From NCBI GenBank assembly GCA_958510875.1, contig OY294070.1, positions 4,340,001-4,404,000 of the forward strand: 64,000 nucleotides of DNA, in the 5' to 3' direction. This document shows, piece after piece, positions 57,775 through 64,000 of this stretch. Within the stretch, counting starts at the first letter, position 1. Each line of letters opens with the position of its first letter. A program made the position numbers and the translations under genes. This DNA is from Endomychus coccineus (taxonomy: Eukaryota > Arthropoda > Insecta > Coleoptera > Endomychidae). The notes beneath the pieces are model-generated. The model did no database searches, had not been told where the DNA came from, and was given only the letters and a program-made list of their open reading frames with translations.

Positions 57775-58300
57775 TAGCTTTTATATAGAAGAAATAGACT
57801 CAACCTTTGCTAACCATTCTTTACAAGCAGGTCATACTTTTCCTAATTTAGATAGTCTAAGCATCTCACATAATCAAACCAAAGGTTTCGAATTAAATAC
57901 TTTAGAATCTATAGAGATTCAAAAACTATAACAATATCCTAAATGATCTGTTAGACCTACACCGAAGACATCTTTCCCTTTTTATTTCAAAGCACTCCTA
58001 GATTGATATTGAAAATAATTATTACTAATCATCCTAATGCACAAATTTTTCTTTAATCTACCCTGTGTTTTCCCGGGATCTACTTGTTTTGGAATTTCCG
58101 ATGATCCCTTACACTGAATTATATTCTCATTATCCCTATCGTATTTAGTTCTTGTTTATTGCTTACTTCACAAATTTTTAACTGTTGATAATAGAACTTT
58201 GTTGTTGAAACTATAGTAACGTTTTTATGTTATTATTGAAAGTAGTATAAAAACAAAGTAATTGTTCTTTCATTAAATCATAATGAAAAATTACCATGGA
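57775..58300 (+). pseudogene. GIY-YIG nuclease remnant (PLE-like), with 3' tail
   Basis: Plus strand: DSFYIEEIDSTFANHSLQAG (about 57,775), HTFPNLDS, then NTLESIEIQKL (about 57,897). Paralogue of 3,205-3,625, better preserved here but with FYIG changed to FYIE. The tail to about 58,300 matches 5,033-5,085. A hammerhead-like motif lies 630 bp downstream at 58,926, where a PLE pseudo-LTR would be expected. Confidence 0.6.
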
Positions 58301-58518
58301 GTAATGACTTCTACTATCGATTTTTTTAACAACCTTCACCTTAGTTGCTGATTCACTATTATTATGAAATAATCAAATCTGGTTGTTACGTTTGGTGATG
58401 TAATAAAGTGTTCTATTGAAAAAAATGAGTCCATAGTCAGACAAATTGGAAATTATAATATATATAATAATATTGAGGTATTTCAGAAGTGCCTTGATTA
58501 TGCATTGGATTCATGATA

Positions 58519-58884
58519 TTACGGCTTACAAAGAACAACTTTGAATTTGCGAAACAAATGTTGGGAGTGGTTTTCAACATCTCCGTCAGATTTAATTTGA
58601 AAAATGATCGTTAAGTGTTTCCAACTTGAGTAAAAAATCAATCTTTCTACAACGTAATTAATATTTTTCTTATATTCTTTTTCGAATGGTTGAGTATGGC
58701 CTTGCGAATTGAAAACAAATGGCGACCACTTTGAAGTTGTTAAAAAAAGTGGATTGTAACTTGCAATATATTTCATCTTTTCACGACACAAACTATAAAT
58801 CCGGTGGTACGCGTACACATCCTTGAGTCTCACCAATTGAAATTTCGTAGGGATCGAATACAAGTGCGTCATACAAACGATCAA
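58519..58884 (-). CDS. hypothetical 121-codon ORF
   Basis: MIVCMTHLYSIPTKFQLVRL... to ...FRKFKVVLCKP. It is the longest unexplained minus-strand ORF here. No family recognised and no RT, nuclease or transposase motif. It starts just beyond a hammerhead-like motif on the other strand, so it may be retroelement-derived or chance. Confidence 0.2.
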   Translation of the reverse strand: MIVCMTHLYSIPTKFQLVRLKDVYAYHRIYSLCREKMKYIASYNPLFLTTSKWSPFVFNSQGHTQPFEKEYKKNINYVVERLIFYSSWKHLTIIFQIKSDGDVENHSQHLFRKFKVVLCKP

Positions 58885-58917
58885 GCTTTAATCAACGAAA
58901 TCTCACCTTTTTAAAGG

Positions 58918-58965
58918 TAAATCCACTGATGATGATTTCAAAGTCGAAACTACTACAGACACGTT
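58918..58965 (+). ncRNA. hammerhead-like motif, type D, weak
   Basis: Plus strand: CTGATGA (58,926-58,932), T, GATT-TCAA-AGTC (helix II, four pairs with one G-U), GAAA (58,946-58,949). No palindrome follows, and helix I partners are not clear. It shares the extra T with types B and C. Confidence 0.35.
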
Positions 58966-58969
58966 CACT

Positions 58970-59995
58970 GTTTCAACAGTCCCAAATACAGAAACTACTC
59001 ATGAACACTTACTTATTGGTTACAATTAATTAAACACTTATAACTAAGTCATCAAACACTTATCGTTATAACTAAATTACCAAGAGTTCCTATCGTGCAC
59101 AACTTTTTTTATAAGGTTTCACGTGAATTCACCGTGCCGTAAAGCTCAGCAACGCGTTCGCCGAGCTGTAGATCCACACTCGGGCGTGAAAAGATAGAAA
59201 CCGGTTGATAGAGGTGGGAGTAACGTAGGTGGGGGTAGCGACGAGGAGGAAATGAGGGGCAAAATCGATTTAGAGCAGTCGATGTAAGAGCTTCCGGAAC
59301 TGGTTGTAAAATTGAAAACTACTGTTTATAATTTGACGTTATTATTTGAACGGATAACGAATTCGGCAAACTATTTCTGCCTCGGAATTTCTCATTTGCT
59401 TAGGAAGTAAAAGCTTGGATTGCGTCGGAATTGGCTTCGCATAATACGGAACCGTTCACGATTTATTGGAAGACGTTGTAAAATCTGATTTTCCTCATAT
59501 TTTCGGAAAAATAACACGGATAACATGGATGTTTGTGACTCGTCAGATCCTGGATACTGTTATTCTGTCGTAACGAAAAGGAGGAATGCCACCCTCAACG
59601 GAACAATTGAAAGAATAGCCATCAAGGTTGTTATTCTATGGGAGATTTATTTTTTAAGAATCAACCACCACATACATGTGCTTTCAATAAAACTATTTAT
59701 AAATTTAAAAAAAAAATCTATTGAAACGAGAAATGCAATTCGAAGAAGTATTTTTATTGATAAATGAACGCCTCCCATTCCAAAACATTTCTGTCGACGT
59801 TTTGTTCTCATTCTTATGTAGATCATGTTCAACATTCTGGATTCGATGAACCTCTAATGAAAAGATTCCAACCGAGTCAAATGTGGTGGAGTTTTGATAA
59901 GAACTGGAGGTAAATACACTTGTTGAAGAACAATGTGTTCTTTTGGAATTAACTATTAACCGACAGGAGATAAGCATAAGCAACATGTTGGTGGA
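58970..59995 (+). other. CpG-richer island and possible first coding exon
   Basis: Bases 59,130-59,290 are richer in G, C and CpG than the surroundings. At 59,525 an ATG opens MDVCDSSDPGYCYSVVTKRR then NATLNGTIERIAIK before the sequence turns AT-rich at a weak donor-like CAAG/GTTGTT (about 59,627). The first ~34 codons look protein-like. I do not recognise them and cannot rule out chance. Confidence 0.25.
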
Positions 59996-60050
59996 TAGTT
60001 ATACAGGATGTTCCAAATTGAAGAAAGAAAAAAAGCTTCGTAATTGTTTT

Positions 60051-60890
60051 GAATTCAGAATTAATCTTTGATCGCCCTGTATACAATAAAATAATTCGAA
60101 ACTTTGTCTGAAGAATAGTTAGTCTGTAGGGCTTGTAAGTTTGGATCGAGTCTTCGATTCCAGCATCAAATCTGATACAAGGCTTTGGAAATTATTTGAA
60201 TTCAGAATTAATCTTTGATCATCCTGTATACAATAAAATTTGAAACTTTGTTTAAAGAATAGTTAGTCTGTAGGATTTGTAAGTTTAGAGTCTTTGATTT
60301 CAGCATCAAATCTGACACAAGGCTTTGGAAACGGTTTGAATTCAGAATTAATCTTCGATCAGCCTGTATACAATAAAAATTCGAAACTTTGTCTTAAGAA
60401 TAGTTAGTCTGTAGAGTTTGTAAGTTTGGAGTCTTTGATTTCAGCATCAAATCTGACACAAGGCTTTGGAAACATTTTGCATTCAGAATTAATCTTTGAT
60501 CAGCTTGTATACAATAACAATTCGAAACTTTGTCTAAAGAATAGTAAGTCTGTAGGATTTGTAAGTTTGGTGTCTTTGATTTCAGCATCAAATCTGACAC
60601 AAGGCTTTGGAAACGGTTTGAATTCAGAATTAATCTTCGATCAGCCTGTATACAATAAAAATTCGAAACTTTGTCTTAAGAATAGTTAGTCTGTAGGGTT
60701 TGTAAGTTTGGAGTCTTTTATTTCAGCATCAAATCTGACACAAGGCTTTGGAAACATTTTGCATTCAGAATTAATCTTTGATCAGCCTGTATACAATAAA
60801 AATTCGAAACTTTCTCTAAAGAATAGTTAGTCTGTAGGGCTTGTAAGTTTGGAGTCTTCGGTTCCAGCATCAAATCTGGGACAGTGATGA
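60051..60890. repeat. 141-bp satellite, six tandem units, alternating types
   Basis: Units start at about 60,051, 60,198, 60,338, 60,479, 60,620 and 60,761 (periods 147, 140, 141, 141, 141). Units 3 and 5 share CGGTTTGAATTC, CTTCGATCAGCC and CTTAAGAAT. Units 4 and 6 share CATTTTGCATTC, CTTTGATCAG and CTAAAGAAT. Each unit contains a CCTGTATAC block like the inverse of TIR end TATACAGGAT at 60,001. An 87-codon plus-strand ORF runs through the array by chance. Confidence 0.9.
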
Positions 60891-60939
60891 TTTTTATCTT
60901 TGATAATGATTTACTTTGCCTACACGAGATTATTCAGGG

Positions 60940-61190
60940 ATTTGATAATCTTCGATTATATTTTAGCGTTATATGCATTTTTCGAAGCGTGTATTGTATC
61001 ATTGAAGATATTTCTGGCTTCCACATATTCTTTTCTGGTCTCCAGACATGACTTCTCGTGCCAACGATGGTATGGTGTTTGTTTAGAAGCGGCGGACCCA
61101 GAACACGTTTTATTAAACCGTGATTCACCAGATGATGGTGATTTGTTAGTATGGGTATGTAAGTTATCTTTGTATGACTTCATCTGCTTC
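60940..61190 (-). pseudogene. non-LTR endonuclease-RT linker, tentative
   Basis: Minus strand: RWHEKSCLETRKEYVEARNI then FNDTIHASKNAYNAKI. A W...C......R..Y..AR..F......SK..Y...I pattern is usual between endonuclease and RT in non-LTR ORF2. No RT follows. The plus-strand ORF over the same bases is a shadow. Confidence 0.4.
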
Positions 61191-61194
61191 TAAT

Positions 61195-62005
61195 CAATTG
61201 CAATATATTCGCGTCCTTTGCATACAATCTGAGCTTTAATCATTACAAGTAGAATCGCAAGAATTCAATTTCGGGAATAATACTGTCGGAATGGGCTGAT
61301 AGGTTATTCGAGGCCCTTGCGGAAGATAAGTTATCTGATACGAAATTTATATGAGAAAGGCGAAATAAAAATACACAACATTTCACTTTATTCATCAAGT
61401 TGATGATGATGAATGGTTGTTGGTTAGTGAAACGGTGGTTGGTCAAGAATGCAGGGACAGACCGAAATTAATTTAACAGACAACACTACCGAAGTTTATA
61501 CATTTTTCATTGCGACATCTTATATAGCTTTCAGTTCGAGCTTCAAGATACATGGACACAGGCATGCCAACTGTATGGAAATACAAGTTTGTTGAAATAT
61601 GCTATTTTCATATCAAGTCAAGTTAGATCCGTATTATTATCCTTTTCAAGATGCAAAACCGACATGTTTCATAGTTAAAACGTAATTTATCACATATTAG
61701 AGGATGTTTCGATAGATTCTGCACCGGGAATTACGTGACACATTTAGATGTGATCGCAATTGTCTACAGAATGAGCCGATTACTGACTACGCCAGCCCTT
61801 CTTTCTTCAGCTAAATTTTTTGCTTCCAGACACTTCTGCTTGTTAAATCTATGATTATAATGACAAGGTCTTTCAAGTCTAGAACAATCAGTGAATTAAC
61901 AAACTTATATTACTAAACGAGGGAATTTTTCACGTTATTGTCTTGGGTTCAAAATCAAATGCTCAGAGAAATGATTTCATCTCGGCTAAAATGTAAGAAT
62001 TGTGT
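61195..62005. other. no gene recognised
   Basis: AT-rich spacer. Nothing identified. Confidence 0.3.
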
Positions 62006-62009
62006 TTAC

Positions 62010-63400
62010 CTGTCATAGCTCTTTATTTGACACATATTGTGAATTGCTGTCTGGAAATCGGTTACTTTCCAGAAGTATTGAAACACTCTATCTGTCTACC
62101 AGACTCTTAGTAAAATATTGGATTCTATCAACAAGCATAAAGCAACTGCACTTCTTCGTCTAGACTTGTTAAAGGCTTTTGAAAGTATTGATCATTCAAT
62201 TCTGTTGGCAAAGCTGAACTTATACGGCATCAGAGGGGCAGCACATAATTTACTTAAATCATATCTTGAAAATAGAAGTCAACATACTAAATCTTCCAAT
62301 AATTCAAGAAATAGCATGAGGTCTGATATAGTATATGTGAAGAAAGGGGTTCCTCATGGATCAATATTGGAGCCGCTGTTGTATATTATCTATGTAAACG
62401 ATCTACCTGCTGCAATCAACATTGATATTTCACAATATGCGGATGAAACTGCGGCTGCAATTTCAGAGTTGTCAAGTGGAGATCTCCAAAATAATACCTT
62501 CAATATCATCGATTTTTTCAACAACTGGTTCGAAAAAAACAATTTAACTTTAACAGGACAAAACTTACCGATGGCAGAAGAATGTGGAGACTCTCTGCTC
62601 ATAACAGTTTCTCAGGTATAGAAGTTGATTCACGGCTAGATTGAAGACCTCACATAAATCATGTAGCTAGCAACATTCCAAAGTATTGCTATGCACTTAG
62701 AACGTTATCGAATCAAGTGTAGATTGATACAGCACTAGCTGCATATCATGCATATGTGAAATCAAGGCTGCAGTATGGCATACCAATTTGGGCCAACTCC
62801 GCTGAGGCATCCCGAATCTTCATCTTACAAAAAAGGTGCTTGCGAAACATATTCAGGCTCAAGAGAATGCAGAGCTGTGTGAGCTTTTTCGTTAAGTATA
62901 AAATACTTACCTTCTATACTCTGTATATTTATGAAGCCGTCTTGTTTGTCAGAGATAACCCATCTCTATTCATGAAGAACGCTGACAATCATGAGTATCA
63001 AACGAGATTCAAGGAAAATATAAAATTCCAAAAACTGAATTACACTTATCTGCTGCACTTCGGCAGCAAAAATATTTAACAAACTTCCACAAGCACTTCG
63101 CTCTAAGCCTAGGAGTGTTTTGAAATTCATTCTGAAATCGTTTCTCTTTGCAAGGGCTTACTACACAATTGATGAATACTTTGATTACAACCTAGTCAGC
63201 TTAATCTGAAATCAATCTTTACTAAACTGAAATATTTTATATTCAAATAGCTTTTATTCTATCATGTATTTATGATTGTAGGCTAATGCCACTCATTTAT
63301 TTTTTATTTTTTCTTTTTATTTTACTGTTACCTGTTTTACACCCATAGGGGTTCTTATGAATATCTTAAATAAATTACTAAATTACTACTAACTACTATC
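62010..63400 (+). pseudogene. CR1/Jockey-like RT to 3' tail
   Basis: Plus strand: NCCLEIGYFPEVLKHS (about 62,042), then an open frame LRLDLLKAFESIDHSILLAK (about 62,153), KKGVPHGSILEPLLYIIYVN (about 62,340), QYADETAAAI (YADE at 62,435-62,446), then after a break SRLQYGIPIWANSAEAS (about 62,762), LQKRCLRNIFRLKRMQSCVS and a C-terminal FNKLPQALRSKPRSVLKF (about 63,076). A 3' UTR ends in a TAAATTAC-type tail near 63,400. The second catalytic Asp is Glu. It is 5'-truncated and one of the longer RT copies. Confidence 0.85.
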
Positions 63401-64000
63401 ATTAAACCTATCCCCAAAAAGATCAACCTTGAGTCTTCAAATAATATGCGGCCCTTCAGCATATTACCAGTTTAGTAAAGAATTCGTGAAAAAGCTGTAG
63501 CGAAACAAGTATATGATTACGTTTTTCAAAATGGTATTATCTCTAATCAACAATCGAGTTTTCGTAAAGGTTTCAGTCCTATTTCGGCACTTCTCAAACT
63601 TACTGCCGATATCATAAATTCACTATACAAGGGTTGAGTTACTCCTCCTTCTTGATTACTCAAAGGCTTTTGACAGTATTGACCACGATCCTATGATTAC
63701 CAAACTTGACTTTTTCGGCTTAGATTATACGGCGATGAGATAGTTCCACTCTTTTCAAAATAATCGAAGGCTGGGGGTTGAGCTCAACGGTGAGTTATCG
63801 GACGCTTCAAAGTTAACGTCTGGTGTGCCACAGGGGCCGGTATTAGGTCCAACTCTGTATCTTTGACATACATAATATTCTGTTAAATATATCAGTAAAC
63901 AGTCTTTTGCAGATGAGATGAGCTGCATCTTTCATACGACCCATCTTAATCTGAGGATGGATCTAATCTTATTAATGATCCCATGTCCATAGAAAATTAC
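63401..64000 (+). pseudogene. CR1-like RT, cut by window end
   Basis: Plus strand, head-to-tail with the preceding copy: INLESSNNMRPFSILP (about 63,420), VAKQVYDYVFQNGIISNQQS (about 63,502), FRKGFSPISALLKLTADIIN, then SKAFDSIDHDPMITKLDFFG (about 63,658), ELSDASKLTSGVPQGPVLGP (about 63,792) and SFADEMSCIF (about 63,901). RT motifs 1-5 are present with stops and frameshifts between. FADE replaces FADD. The thumb lies beyond the window. Confidence 0.85.

Noticed and set aside
57468..57803. 111-codon minus-strand ORF
   Set aside because: Antisense of the plus-strand RT thumb fragment with the CRRAIG block.
60426..60689. 87-codon ORF in the satellite
   Set aside because: It only exists because the 141-bp period is divisible by three; repeated protein wording mirrors the DNA repeat and has no family match.
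1..64000. CRISPR array, prophage or bacterial contamination
   Set aside because: No short direct repeats with unique spacers, no bacterial gene packing or ribosome-binding sites; introns, Pol II signals and animal retroelements throughout.

Overview
This window reads as AT-rich nuclear DNA from an arthropod, most likely an insect. Nearly everything recognisable is transposable-element debris of animal type: non-LTR retrotransposons with AP-endonuclease, reverse transcriptase (RT) and RNase H domains, Penelope-like elements (PLEs) with GIY-YIG nucleases, Tc1/mariner-superfamily transposons with TA target duplications, a hAT-like element, a tRNA-derived SINE and satellite arrays. There are no bacterial operons and no CRISPR array. 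I found no complete host protein gene, rRNA gene or genuine tRNA gene. A beetle is plausible but I cannot prove the species or order.

Layout. 0-9 kb: unique AT-rich DNA, degenerate PLE-type hammerhead motifs (0.77-0.91 kb), a GIY-YIG remnant (3.2 kb), a 141-bp satellite (3.8-4.3 kb), an RT fragment (6.5 kb), a mariner helix-turn-helix fragment beside a SINE (7.7-8.0 kb), and a hairpin minisatellite (8.1-8.5 kb). 9-21 kb: dense retroelements, including an endonuclease fragment with a perfect 191-bp tandem duplication, a PLE with RT and GIY-YIG domains, a CR1/Jockey-like RT, and a long RT plus RNase H element on the minus strand (16.2-21.1 kb). That last element is split cleanly by a 2.38-kb Tc1/mariner-type transposon. 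24-30 kb: a Jockey-like element, a second long-TIR transposon and a hAT-like 5' end. 30-43 kb: at least ten RT, RNase H or PLE fragments on both strands, two better hammerhead motifs, and one isolated GC-rich exon-like segment at 34.2 kb. 44-52 kb: the least repetitive part, with two Pol II promoter/first-exon candidates on the plus strand (44.99 and 50.24 kb). 52-64 kb: an RNase H remnant, a 944-bp foldback element, a gag fragment, more hammerhead-like motifs, a mosaic of RT and GIY-YIG fragments, a six-unit 141-bp satellite with alternating unit types, and two head-to-tail RT copies at the right edge.

How it fits together. The window is an old transposon graveyard with nested insertions, probably intergenic or deep intronic. 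The RT copies carry stops and frameshifts, so none looks autonomous. The more unusual signals are the family of hammerhead-ribozyme-like motifs next to PLE debris, the long-TIR DD36D-spaced transposases (one with an intron), and tandem repeats that keep hairpin pairing through compensatory change.
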